Of a stretch of 64,000 nucleotides of DNA, positions 12,848-25,100 are shown in pieces; the stretch's first letter is position 1; each line of letters begins with the position of its first letter. Source of the DNA: Puffinus mauretanicus. Lineage: Eukaryota; Chordata; Aves; Procellariiformes; Procellariidae. The DNA is taken from contig JAJKFH010002749.1 in the NCBI GenBank assembly GCA_023333565.1, positions 372,001 through 436,000 on the forward strand, written 5' to 3'. A program made the translations under genes and the position numbers. Under the pieces are notes generated by a model, which was given only the letters and a program-made list of their open reading frames with translations, did not search any database and had not been told where the DNA came from.

Positions 12848-13346
12848 ATGCCGATGTCGGGGGAGAAATCGGCAGCCCAGCTCAAGTGCATCTACACCAA
12901 TGCACGCAGGATGGGCGGCAAACAGGAGGAGCTGGAAGCCATTGTGCAGCGGGGTAGCTATGACTTAGTCGCCATCACGGAAACATGGTGGGACAAGTCT
13001 CACGACTGGAGTGCTGCAAGGGATGGCTATAAGCTCTTCAGAAGGGACAGGCGAGGAAGGAAAGGCGGTGGGGTAGCCCTGTATGTTAGGGAGTGCTTTG
13101 ACTGTCTAGAGCTCAATGGTAGTGATGACGAGGTCGAGTGCTTGTGGGTAAGGATGAGGGGGAAGGCCAACAAGGTGTGTGGAAGATAACTTCCTGATGC
13201 AGCTGGTAAGCGAGCCCACTAGGGGAGGTGCCTCGCTTGACCTGCTGTTCACAAACAGAGAAGGACTGGTGGGAGATGTGGTGGTTGGAGGCTGTCTTGG
13301 GCTTAGCGACCATGAAATTACAGAATTCTCGATTCTTGTGAAGTAA
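12848..13346 (+). pseudogene. CR1 ORF2 N-terminal part: APE endonuclease with internal deletion
   Basis: ORF2 begins at ATG 12848, 56 bases after ORF1 ends, as in CR1. The first 100 or so residues are the AP-endonuclease-like domain that nicks target DNA: the YTNARRMGGKQEEL and YDLVAITETWW blocks carry the catalytic Asn and Glu. After RGKANK (near 13175) the sequence jumps to the C-terminal end of the domain (EDNFLMQLVSEPTRGGASLD from 13182) in another frame. This omits the middle of the domain, including the conserved GDFN block. The final SDH catalytic block survives at 13305-13313. A TAA at 13344 follows a one-base loss relative to the expected frame. By family knowledge roughly 60-70 residues are missing; no endonuclease activity is expected. 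Confidence 0.88.
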
Positions 13347-15459
13347 GGAGGGGGGCCAGCAAAACCGCTACCATGGACTTCCGGAGGGCAGACTTTGGCC
13401 TGCTCAGGACATTGGCTGAGAGGGTCCCTTGGGAGACAGTCCTGAAGGGCAAAGGGGTCCAGGAAGGCTGGACGTTCTTCAAGAAGGAAGTCTTAAAGGT
13501 GCAGGAGCAGGCTGTCCCCATGTGCCGTAAGAAGAACGGGCGGGAAAGACGACCGGCCTGGCTGAACGGGGAGCTCTGGCTGGGACTCCGGAAAAAAAGG
13601 AGAGTTTATCACCTTTGGAAGAAGGGGCAGGCAACTCAGGAAGAGTACAGGGATCTCATTAGGTCATGCAGAGTGGAAATTAGAAAGGCAAAAGCCCATC
13701 TAGAACTCAACCTGGCCACTGTCGTGAGAGACAACAAAAAATGCTTTTACAAGTATATTAATGACAAAAGGAGAGCCAAGGAGAATCTCCATCCTCTGTT
13801 GGATGCAGGGGGGAACGTTGCCACCAAGGATGAGGATAAGGCTGAGGTACTCAACGCCTTCTTTGCCTCAGTCTTTAGTAGTCAGAGCGGTTATCCTCAG
13901 GCTACTCAGCCCCCTGAGCTGGAAGACAAGGACGGTGAGCAGGATAAACCCCCCATAATCCAAGAGGAAGAAGTTAATGACCTGCTACGCCACCTGGACG
14001 TTCACAAGTCTATGGGCTGGATGGGATCCACCCGAGGGTACTGAGGGAGCTGGCGGAGGAGCTTGCCAAGCCGCCCTCCATCATTTACTAGCAGTCCTGG
14101 TTAACTGGGGAGGTCCCGAACGACTGGAGGCTTGCCAATGTGACGCCCATCTACAAGAAGGGCCGGAAGGAGGATCCGGGGAACTACAGGCCGGTCAGCC
14201 TGACCTCGGTGCCAGGGAAGATCATGGAGCGGTTTGTTTTGAGGGCGCTCACGAGCCATGTCCGGGACAACCAGGGGATCAGGCCCAGCCAGCACAGGTT
14301 CATGGAAGGCAGGTCCTGCTTGACCAACCTGATCTCCTTCTATGACCAGGTGACCCGCTTAGTGGATGAGGGAAAGGCTGTGAATGTGGTCTACCTGGAC
14401 TTCAGTAAAGCCTTTGACACTGTCTCCCACAGCATTCTCCTAGAGAAGCTGGCGGCTCACGGCCTAGACAGGTACACTCTTCGCTGGGTAAAAAACTGGC
14501 TGGGCGGCCGGGCCCAGAGAGTTGTGGTGAACGGAGTTAAATCCAGTTGGCGGCCGGTCACGAGCGGTGTTCCCCAGGGCTCAGTACTGGGGCCGGTCCT
14601 GTTCAATATCTTTATCAATGATCTGGATGAGGGGATCGAGTGCTCCCTCAGTAAGTTTGCAGGCGACACCAAGTTGGGCGGGAGTGTTGATCTGCTGGAG
14701 GGTAGGAAGGCTCTGCAGAGGGACCTGGACAGGCTGGATCGATGGGCTGAGGCCAGCTGTATGAGGTTCAACAAGGCCAAGTGCCGGGTCCTGCACTTCG
14801 GCCACAACAACCCCAGGCAACGCTACAGGCTTGGGGAAGAGTGGCTGGAAAGCTGCCCAGAGGAAAAGGACCTGGGGGTGCTGATTGACAGCCGGCTGAA
14901 CATGAGCCAGCAGTGTGCCCAGGTGGCCAAGAAGGCCAATGGCATCCTGGCCTGTATTAGAAATAGTGTGGCCAGCAGGAGTAGGGAGGTGATCGTGCCC
15001 CTGTACTCGGCACTGGTGAGGCCGCACCTCGAATACTGTGTTCAGTTTTGGGCCCCTCACTGCAAGAAGGACATGGAGGTGCTGGAGCGTGTCCAGAGGA
15101 GGGCAACGAAGCTGGTGAAGGGCTTGGAGCACAAGTCTTATGAGGAGCGGCTGAGGGAACTGGGGTTGTTTAGCCTGGAGAAGAGGAGGCTGAGGGGAGA
15201 CCTCATCGCGCTCTACAACTACCTGAAAGGAGGTTGTAGCCAGGTGGGTGTTGGTCTCTTCTCCCAAGTAACTAGCGATAGGACGAGAGGAAATGGCCTC
15301 AAGTTGCGCCAAGGGAGGTTTAGATTGGACATTAGGAGAAATTTCTTTACTGAAAGTGTGGTCGGGCCTTGGCACAGGCTGCCCAGGGAAGTGGTTGAGT
15401 CACCATCCCTGGAAGTATTTAAAAGACGTGTAGCTGTGGCGCTTGGGGACATGGTGTAG
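13347..15459 (+). pseudogene. CR1 ORF2 reverse transcriptase region, copy A
   Basis: This is the reverse-transcriptase part of ORF2. The linker frame opens at 13373 (MDFRRADFGLLRTL) and runs to about 14013, where copy B has one more G (ATGGGGCTGG against ATGGGCTGG here), shifting the frame. The next frame continues to the natural TAG at 15457-15459 but has an in-frame TAG at 14089-14091 where copy B has CAG (Gln). RT blocks in order are the [20 protein letters not shown] finger block, the [12 protein letters not shown] catalytic block, [20 protein letters not shown], and the active-site block at 14656-14667. The last reads FAGD instead of FADD, so a catalytic Asp is replaced by Gly. The C-terminal region ([14 protein letters not shown], then [20 protein letters not shown]) is complete. 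Enzyme dead. Confidence 0.95.
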
Positions 15460-15550
15460 TGGGCATGGTGGTGTTGGGTTGACAGTTGGACTCGATGACC
15501 TTAGAGGTCTTTTCCAACCTTAACAGTTCTATGATTCTATGATTCTATGA
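15460..15550 (+). repeat. CR1 3' UTR with terminal octamer repeats, copy A
   Basis: After the ORF2 stop comes the conserved CR1 3' end: GTTGGACTCGATGACCTTAG, then TCTTTTCCAACCTTAA, then three tandem ATTCTATG-type octamers at about 15525-15550. In CR1 this end is what the RT recognises for priming, and the octamers mark the insertion boundary. A T-run (15590-15602) follows in flanking DNA and is not part of the element. Confidence 0.93.
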
Positions 15551-18500
15551 TATATTCTCTATTGTACCAGCCTTTAAATTGCAGCCAGATTTTTTTTTTT
15601 TTAAACACACAGACTCCCTTCTTTCCTAAATGCCTGAAAAAAGCTTATGGGGAGAAAAGAAACCACCCCACCCCCAAAAAACAACCAACCCCCAAGAAAA
15701 CCCCACCCTACACAGCTACTCCCTCTTTCTCTGGTCCAGTTAAGTCTACCTCTCTACTTGGATCAGTAACTTGTTTCTCCAGCTCATGGAACAGCACTAT
15801 TTTCTGTATGTTTCTCCTCAGTTAGACCAGAACTCATCTTGCTCTTTGTCCAAACTACTGAACTAAAGGCAAGTGACAGTGCAGGACAGGTTACTCTGGC
15901 ATCAAGGTGTGAAAAGCTAATTTCACTGTATTCCTAAATTATTGTAAATACTCAAGTCTAAGCAGGTAACAGCCAGACTGTGACACCCTGAGTAAAACTG
16001 GACTCCACGAGAAATCTTGATGGAACCACTTACTGAGTAAGGTACTGCCAAAGTGACTAAGAGACATAATATCAACTCATTTCCTTAAATCACTTGGGAT
16101 TCATTTTCTCACAGATGCCTTCCCATGTATTTGAACAAAACTCATTTCCGTCATGCTCTGTGAAAGCTATATTGCTGTATTCTCCATCAAACAAAGAAAA
16201 TAAATCTTTGCAAAGCGTGTACTAGATGGGACACTGCCTACTCACACTAACAGTTATTTTACAACCAGACAAAAGAGTTCAGATTAACTGTGACCAACAA
16301 TTGCTGTACTGAAGCTAGAGAATGCAGCTTCTCACAAAGTGCATCCAGATCATGCTCTATGCTGGTTCGTTTTCAAATGTCAGCAACTTTCTGCATTCTA
16401 AAAAAAGTAATCCTGTAATTGGTAAAGAATGTCAAGTCAAAAGCAAAAACAAACCATGTTGCCCCTAAGCTATTGTATTGACCAAGTGAAACTGCTGATT
16501 TTTAATCAATGTATTCTAGCCTGTCCTGTTTCAGATCACGGCCCTATTAAGCCACCTGTTAGTTCACTGGTGTGAGACGTGTGTTTTTGCTTTCTACAGG
16601 GACCCATTAATAATAACAGACTTCCTTCTTTTTTTCCATTATGGCATTTCAAAGACAGTCTGCAATGAGCCTATAATCTGCAAATGTTTTTGTACAATTT
16701 AATACGATGAACTGTAGGATTATTATATTCAAATAACAACACATATTAAATTTCATTTGGCATGTGGGAAAACAAAATGAAAGGATGAGTTTTGAAGCAT
16801 AAACAGGATAAATAGATAGGATTCTACTTAATCATATTGAATAATTACATCCTGGCACAGTGCCCAAAGCATATTCATCATGAAGAGACTACAGTGTACA
16901 GCACACTGCCAAAGTCTAACTTCCTCAGACAAAGAGTAGATGACTCTGGCAAATCAGAAGTCTTACAGATTTGCTTGCTATTGCTGCATTATAGGTTCCT
17001 GGGAATTCACTGAACTGCAATTCATCATTACAGTTCATTAACAAGGTCCATAAATATAAAAGCTGTTAATTGCACCTGCGCTGTGCAAGTGATCACATTG
17101 CACTGATTACATTCCTTACATCTCCCGTCTTCCCCTTCAGGGCTGCTCCTCCGCCTGGTTTTAAGGACTGAAGAAGGTTGTCATCATTGTTTGCACCATA
17201 AAGAAACACAGTATTGTTCCCATCCTGCTGCTGCTGTGAGGCTGGGCCATCTGTGCAGCTTACAAAGAATTTATGCTTAGCAGACCTCTGTCTTTTGCTG
17301 GGTTTTTGCTTTGGAAATGTGCTTTATTTCTGGTATTGTCTAAACTGCTTTATTCTGGTCTACAAGAAGCATTCCCAATACCCTATATTTTACCTTATTA
17401 ATAAAAAATTTAAAAGCACCAGGCACCTAATTCACACATCTTAAAAAAAAAAGGATTCAGTTCCTGATTGCGAGAGCCACATTGTCAGTCCTGCAGCAGA
17501 TGCCATCATTGGCTGCATTTGCTCGCCCTGCAGAATCACCAAAGAGGATATGAAGTCAAATTTGTCATTTTCAAAATGCAAAATTTTTTTTTTTCTCAGA
17601 ACAGTCATTCTGCTGTATGTTATCCCCCTCGCATACTACTACTTATCCACCCCCTCAAAGATATTTTACCCAACTATCACGTAATCCCCATGGAAGTACC
17701 ATTCACAAGATCCAGTGTACTATGCCCAAATGAAACATAAAGAATTTATAACCTGCCCAGGAATATTGCAATAGAATATGCTTCCAACCGAATCAGTGGG
17801 TAAGATTCTCCATGTCTTAAAATGAAGGTAAAGTAATCTCATGGATTTTTTTTCTTATTAAAGTGAAACATGAAAGACTAAGTTAACCATACCTAACTAT
17901 GCAAAATCCTCTTTTCTCCCCTTTTCCATTTCAACAGCCCTGGCTCAGAATTACACTGCTTAATCTGAGGATGAGAAGCAACCCCAAGTTAAAATCCCTT
18001 CCTCCTCCAATGCAGAAGCAGGACTGAAACCATACGCATGGTGTTAACCCAGGCAGTCACCAAGGTATAGCACTGGCCTGCACGAACCCACACCTGAGGC
18101 CAAAAGCCAACAAAGGGGAGTGCACTACATTTCCTGGGGCATAGGGTTAGCACAGAGGAGTGTATTTTGAGATGTACTTTCCCCTTGTAGTACTCGAGGC
18201 AAAGCAGTGCCACAAAGCTACAGGGGACACAGCAGGGCAGCAGGGGCTAGAATCAAGGGCTGGAGAAAGCCACGAAATGGGATTTCCTATGGCAGAGGTG
18301 AGGACAAATCTCACGTCTACGAACGATTCATTTCTTAGTAGACCTTGGAGAGATTTCTTGTCTAAGGCCTGTCTTGAGAGGGAGCAGGCAGAGGTCACCT
18401 GTTCCCCAGTTGTTTCGTTTCCAAAGGGAAGATGAAAAACCGTATTTTAGTCTAGTACCATAAGCCCAGCTTGCTTCCTTCTCGATTATAAGCAATTTCT

Positions 18501-21500
18501 CCTTTAGGCAGGTCCACAAAGCATGTGGTTTTTCCCTTGCTTCTTACTGGTGCTCAAGGACTTTTTTTACTGTGATTCCTGAGAGTTCTGGAGTTTAGCA
18601 ACATAAGCATTCCTGAAAATTATATGGCCAGCTTGGACAAAATGAGGGTCGCTAAGTCAATACAAACACAAACACAGAAGCTCAGAACTGTTAATTCATA
18701 TTACAGAAACTGCAAACACAAAAGAGTAAGGCCATTGTCAGTCGAAAATCCCACTCTATCTTGGCTAATCTAGTTACTTGCCTGGGAAAATACTTAAACA
18801 AGTGCAACCTTATGCTAGTTGCACTGCATCTCTTGCATGATATGGAGTAAGAAGATTTTCTTTATAAGAAAACCAGGAAGAGACACAAGAGAGGCATGGC
18901 TCTCTGAAGAACTACAAGACATAGCTGTGGATCCATTCTCCTATAAGAGAGATTTTTGAGTTCAAAAGTTTGCCCGCCTTAACTAATGCTTTATGTGACA
19001 AACCTGAACAAGAAAATGCTCCTCCTGTTTTAAGGCAAACTGAAGAAAAAGGTCAAAATTTCACCTGTCCAAAACACAGAAATTAAATGGACATTTGCAT
19101 TACTTTGCATTTCTTTTGGTGGGACCTAAACTCAAAACTGAACCAATTACAGCCAGTTACTGCTCCGACATGAGACAAGATTGGCAGGTGTGGTACTGGG
19201 CTTTTTACAGGCAGCCTAAGATCAGGCAGCTGCCTACACCGAGCCATAGCAAGGCTGTAACTCAATCCTTCCAGGTCACAATATACCTTTCAATTACCGT
19301 ACAAAACACCCACTAAAATCAATGACAGCTTCACAAAAATAACTGGAGTTATACCTGGATCTCTTAGCACATATACCAAAGGTTGAGGCTCTGTTTGGTT
19401 CAGTTTAGAACAATCTCCAATATGTTTTAGTGTTTCCTGAAAGGAAAAAAAAAGAATTTATTAAAGATAATACAGATTTTTAAAAATGTTTTTGGCGAGG
19501 GCAGACTAATCTTAAAACTGTTTTTATATTAATGCCTTTTTATGGAGGATTTGAAAGTACTCTGTGGTTTCTTTTCTGTTGAAGTCTGAACAAAAGCGGT
19601 GCAAAGGCAGTACTATGCTTTACAAGCTATGTATATGGACTTGTAAATTTCTCAAAGCCAGAAATGTCTCTTCTGTGTGGAAACAAAGCCAGAAAGAAGA
19701 AAGGCTAATACTCTAATTACTATTAATGATCAGAATAAAAATAGTCAGTTCTCTACCACCTTGAAAACACAATAATGCTTGTTCCTAATGGGCATTTTGC
19801 ATTACTCCTTCCCAACAGAAGAAAAAATACCACTACAAGATTGAGTATCTAACTGTAATGGCAGTTGACTTATAGCTGTATTTCCTGTTGTCATTCAGCA
19901 ATCATGCCAGTTTTAAAAGACATCTTATCATACTTTCATAGAAATTCTCAACTCCATTACAGCGTTGTTGAAAGGACTGGAATATGAACACCAAGAGACC
20001 TTTTAATGTGCAGTGCTGGTCTCCAAATATAACTATAAACTAAAAAAACAGTTTTGACATTCCACTCTGATTTCTCCTTCTCAGATAGATGCAAAAGCTT
20101 CTCCACATGGAGTCAAGCTTTCTTTTAACAACAGAGGGGTAAGGACGGGTGCCCGACCCAGCATTTGAAGGTAAGCAAAGTCTGAAGATAAAGAGTGACC
20201 CACTTAAAGCATGTTCCACTTCAGATTTGAGAAGGCATTACCCCAGTCTGACAGCAGGGGAACTGTTTTGAAATTTGAAATTGCTTTATCTTTTGCTCAG
20301 CAAGGGTAATGAGATGAAAGGGATTAGAAACCTGAGCTGTGACTGAGGCCAGAATAAGTTACTATTTTCTAGCAGCTTAATAAGACAGCAATGTCCCATT
20401 GCTGTTCCTTTACATCACTGCAATTTACAGCAGTTCTGCTCTTTTTTGTCTGTCAGTGAAAACGTTTCTATCATCATTGTGTTTAAAGGGGGTTTGCTGA
20501 GAGATGTTTAGCATTCCCATTTGAAATCTCTCTTGATTGAAATAGTATATTATTGTCATCAGCTATCAAGAAACTTTATACCTCTTCTGGAAATTTACAC
20601 TTTGATAGAGGCTGTTAGCAGATTTGTGTGTATATGTGCAAGGTATTTCAAAGGGATCCATACTAGCAATATAGAGTATGACAGCAGGCTGGTCGCCGAC
20701 TATACATACAGGCGCCTGGCAGAAAACCCACACCTCTTGCTAGCATTACATACTGCTTCTGCTTCCACCTGCAAGCTCTGAGAGACTGTCCGTAATTGAC
20801 ATTGCAAAAGGACACACTGCAACATGGCCAAAGGGTAAATGGGAGAGACCGCAGAGCCTGCATTTAGACATGCATCGCTGCCTGAATCAAGATCTATTTA
20901 CAGGCCTCCTGTGGGTGCAGAGTAACACTATCATTACGGTGTCTGCCTGTGGTTCTCTAGCAGAGATGAGAGTACAGAGCTTGCCCTCTAACCAGGACAT
21001 AGCCTCAGTGGCAGATCCAGGGGGGGCAAAAATTAATTGCTCTAGCAAGTGTGCCTTTAAAAAGTCATTGCTTGCTTTGTGCCTAACCCTGCATTATAAA
21101 AAGGCAAAATCTGTATTTAAAAGTCTCTTCTGATTTCACGGTATTTTTCTTGTTAGTTGGATTCTTACATGAACACCTAGAAGAAGGGTTCTTTTTCTTT
21201 AAAAAAAAAGAAAGAAAGGGGAAAAAAAAAGAATCTGTAACACCTATACCATGAATCAGCTACACAAGGGTAATTTCCCAGATTTCAGGAGGGTGCTGAA
21301 GGAGATTTCGCTGAGGGAGGTACATCTGATCAATATGGCCTGCCTGTTCCCGAGAGTGGCCTCATCACCAGAATAATTTGGGAACCGCTGCCTGTGATGA
21401 TGAACTGTTTGGGAAGAGGGACGGTATTTACCTCTGCAGTCTCAGCACTTACAGAATCCTCAAGCACTTTCAAAGAAGAGTTTCACATAAACCAGTGACA

Positions 21501-21814
21501 ACAAGCCTTTTTCCCCTGAAGACCTGGGCAGCCTTATGCACGTTTTTCAGGGCAGCCACTGGCCAGAAGATCTGGTTTCGAAGGCCGGGGCGGATGACTG
21601 AGATCAGCTACTCTGACTTCCCTCTTGCAGCTGAGGAGAGAACCATACCCTCTGGGTCTTGCGTAATGATTCAGCAGGTTTTTGCATGGTTTTTTGCGTA
21701 TTTCTTCCTACTGCTAAAGAAAATTTGAAATCCGATTTTTATAGTATCCTACCAGAGCCCCTAAGATTGAAAGAGATATTTATTCAGAGAGTGAAAGGTG
21801 CTTCCTTGGCAGAG
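15551..21814. other. Non-coding stretch, no gene recognised
   Basis: No frame longer than about 116 codons, and none with recognisable motifs. It is AT-leaning throughout with scattered A/T runs (for example 15590-15602, 17583-17594, 21199-21231). I see no RNA gene, no further CR1 end and no CpG enrichment. Probably intergenic or intronic. Confidence 0.65.
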
Positions 21815-22165
21815 TGTTGGGGTGGGTTAACCTTGGCCAAGGGCCAACCTCCCATCCAGCCTCTCAGTCACTCCCCTCCTCAGCAGGCCAGCGGGAGAAA
21901 ATAGAACGAGAAACCTCGTGGGTCGAGGCAAAGACAAGGAGATTGCTTGCCAATTACTGTGGTGGGCAAAACAGACTTGCCTCGGGGGGGAAATTAATTT
22001 GATTTATTGCCAGGTAAAATAGACTCAGGTAGTGAGGAAAAACGACAAACAAACCAACCCCTTCCCCGCACACACAGCCCCTGGAGCAGCACGGGGTGGC
22101 CAGAACATGGCGGTTTCTCTCTGCCGCTCCTTCCCGCTCACACTTTTCCCCTGCTCTGGGCTCAG
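21815..22165 (-). mobile_element. Diverged ERV LTR fragment, same family as the 53-56 kb LTR
   Basis: Starting TGTTGGGGTGGGTTAACC, this block follows the left end of the LTR at 53056 and its continuation after 55041. Shared pieces include CACTCCCCTCCTCAGC, GAGAAAATAGAA, CTCACC/CTTGCC-AATTACTGT, GGGCAAA-CAGACT, and GGAAATTAATTTGATTTATT. The last gives an AATAAA on the minus strand at 22003-22008. Similarity fades beyond about 22165 and the other LTR end is absent. In the LTR's own (minus) sense the promoter half is missing and the polyadenylation half remains. It is visibly more diverged than the 53-56 kb copy. No target duplication can be tested. Confidence 0.75.
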
Positions 22166-25100
22166 GTCAGATCCCAGTAGGAAGGGAGGAATCAGCAGTT
22201 CCTGACCGACTCACTCCCTGGCCTTAGATTTCGAAGGCATCGTCTCATGCCCGTCCTCCCCGCCAGGGCTCGTGGGGAGAGGAGGGCAGGCAGCCCGCCC
22301 CACTTCCACCCTAGTCCTCCCACCTTTCTTCCATTCCCCATCCACTGGAAGTCTTTCCCAAAGCTGGAGATGGGACAGGTCGACAACCTCCTTGCTCTCT
22401 TTCAGCTCACCGAGATGGAAGAAATTGCACTACCCTTGAATAAGGAGAAACAGGCTACATGTCTTCAAGGCACAGGGGTAACGACAATTTTCTTTCTGTT
22501 GATGCTGAAGACATGATATGCTGAGTTTCAGCTATATTCAACAAGAAAAAAAAAGACAACTAAAAAGTTATGTCCTTGTTGCTAAAGAAGAGATATTTCC
22601 TCAGGTCTCTGCACTGCTGCTGAATTTGACAAAAATGATGCCAGCGTGAGCAGGCACATAAACAGGAGCTGCAGATTTGCAGAAGGGAGAACTGGCCAAA
22701 ATAAGGGCTGCAGCTGCTGACCTGTACTCATGGAGGCTAGCGATGCCTGTGCTGCCTTAATGAGGACTGCAGAGGAGCCTGGAAGTTTTGCCTTTTGACC
22801 TCATTCATTGACTTCAAGGAAATTGGGGTCTCTTATTCAGGATTCACATTGCAACAGGCTGCTGCCTTCACCTCCTAACACGCACTTACTTGAAAAGCCA
22901 AGGAATGGATTAACACTACAGCTTTATTCACAAAAGACTCTTGTGTGGTATTAAAGGCAAGATGATTTGCAATACAAGCGCATGGAGCGCCTGGACTGAT
23001 CCCAATAGTAAGACTAAGACTGCAGTGAGATGAGTGAGTTTGGGTTGACCTGAAGAACTCTTCATTCAAACCAAATCCAATTTTCAGCCATAGCTAGGGA
23101 TGATTAATAAAATGTTTCTCAGTGTTAGCTCTCAAAGAAAAGGCAGTTAAAACTAACAGAAGATGGTTTTGCTAGCTCTGCCATTTACAAAGGCCGTAAT
23201 TCAAGAAACAAACATCGTTTTGATGCATGCATTTAAGTCCGGTGACACCATGACAAAGTTTAAAGTTAGGATGTGTTCAAGTATTTTGTTAAGCTTAATA
23301 TATCTTTATCATCTCAGTATGCCATATTCCAAGCACCACAATATTTTATGCTATTACTTGACAGTGAATACCTTTTGTCAGGGTCTTTTTTTTGACAATA
23401 CTGTGCTGGCTATTGCATTTACCGTGCAGGGATTTCAGATCTCTCTTTCTCCACTCATTGCTATGATGTCCAAGCACTTGGTTCAGTCTTCCCTTATGAA
23501 TGGTTAAGAATCATTAACCTAATGTTAGTGTTTAACATGACAGTGTCAATGCTTCCCTATTGTGACAATACTTCTCTACATAGGATTTTCTACACCACTA
23601 GACTTAAACTCTTCATTCACTGGCATCTGTAAAAAGTGTACCATCAATTGCTATGCGAGGAAGGTTAGGCTGAGTCTGGATGCTTCAGAAAACCTTGCCA
23701 ACAAAGCTCCAGCACATGCTCAAGTGCCCAAAGCACTCTTTGCCACTGTTCAGATGAAATAACGCCTCCAAGACTATAGGCAGGTTTCTGCACACTCACA
23801 TGGCTGTGAGTCTGCAACAAACAGCATTTCTAAATAGATTTCAGTTCATCATTTAATATGAAAGGCCTGGCTGTAAACACACCTGATTTACAGAGTTTTT
23901 CAGACATACTGATTTTTGAGTAAAAGACAAGAAAACCTTTTTGTCACCCTGTTACTATTGCAAATGCAAACCAGAAACTGGTTGAGATAAAAACAGAATA
24001 ACCAGTGCTCCATTGTGGGGATTTGGTCTTTGGCTGTAAATCAGGCTGGCCCCAAATCATTTGGGATTTGTTTATGAGGAGGTCACATCAGAGGTGATTA
24101 CGTACTCCCTATGGATTGTAAGGACAGGCCTTTTGTGATCTGAGGAACAAGATGAGGACAGCAATTAGATCTGCATTGTACTCAAGCTCCAGGCATAAGC
24201 ACACATAACACCAGAAAACAAAACCACTTTCATATGTGCGAACACATTAAACTTGTTTCTCCACAGAGCCTTAAGGATCACTGCACCTAAGAAGAGTTCA
24301 CCCAGTTCACTCACAACCCTATAATGGACATTTTGGTCTCCCTGCCCTCCCTTCCTTCCCTGCCCCGGAGGGGGGAACCAGCATGCCCTCTGACACAAGA
24401 CCAAAGATGTTCAATTAGTGCTAGTCCTGCTGTGCCACCACGCAACTGCCACACTTCTCTCTCATTGCTGAATTTGCAAACAAGGTTGCTCTTGTTAACC
24501 TAGATCCTGGCTAAGAGCATAGACAGGTCCTTTGCCCACATCAGGCCATTTACAAGCTGTCTCCCTCTTCTGCCACTGGAAATGTTAGTGGCTGCTCATC
24601 TCAGGCTTATGACTCCTCAACGGCAAGATAATATAAACATCTCGTGAGCGGGAGGTGCTTGCTTCATTTCTAGGGTTAAAAACCTCTGTTGACAGCCTTC
24701 CTTCCCTGTCTGCAGCAATCAAACCCTCTGAAGAGGGACAAAACCTTAAGTCCATATCCTCATTAGTATTTCTTAACATAGAGCAAAGGTTTCCCGCAGA
24801 ACCTTTTAGTTGTGATTAATGCTGTGAAGACATGGGCAGGCAAAGCTTGGCCAGGCAAAAAAAGCATAAAACATTTTTCATGGATGTCACCTCCAATTCA
24901 AAGATAAATTTGCTTCAGCTATTTCCCTGTCTCTCCCTGCTCATGTGCCTCTCCCTCTAGTGAATTAAAGCCTAGTAAAAATATGCCTGCTTTTCTCCTC
25001 TGTACACAGAAATCACATCCAACTTGGGAAATCCTTGAACTGAAATAGTTGGAGGTGAAAGAATGTTATAAGGAAGTACTGTGTATGTGCCATTCCGAGT

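Larger units (their letters stand above)
11877..15550 (+). mobile_element. CR1 LINE retrotransposon, copy A (5'-truncated)
   Basis: About 3.7 kb of a chicken-repeat-1 (CR1) non-LTR retrotransposon. In order it carries the coiled-coil and esterase-like parts of ORF1, then ORF2 with an apurinic endonuclease remnant and reverse transcriptase, then a short 3' UTR ending in ATTCTATG octamers. CR1 transposes by target-primed reverse transcription, ends in octamers instead of poly(A), and is typically 5'-truncated. A full element is roughly 4.5 kb, so this copy lacks its 5' UTR and the ORF1 start, plus an internal piece of the endonuclease. I could not see a convincing target-site duplication. It closely resembles copy B at 53.17-55.04 kb (8 mismatches by eye over about 205 bases around the RT catalytic core), so both belong to the same relatively young subfamily. 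Confidence 0.97.

Noticed and set aside
14581..15375. 264-codon minus-strand frame opposite the CR1 RT
   Set aside because: Shadow of the plus-strand RT coding frame; the matching region of copy B is also partly open because of the same sequence, and no known CR1 antisense gene.
23163..23507. 114-codon plus frame rich in hydrophobic residues
   Set aside because: Length within chance expectation; low-information composition from AT-rich DNA.
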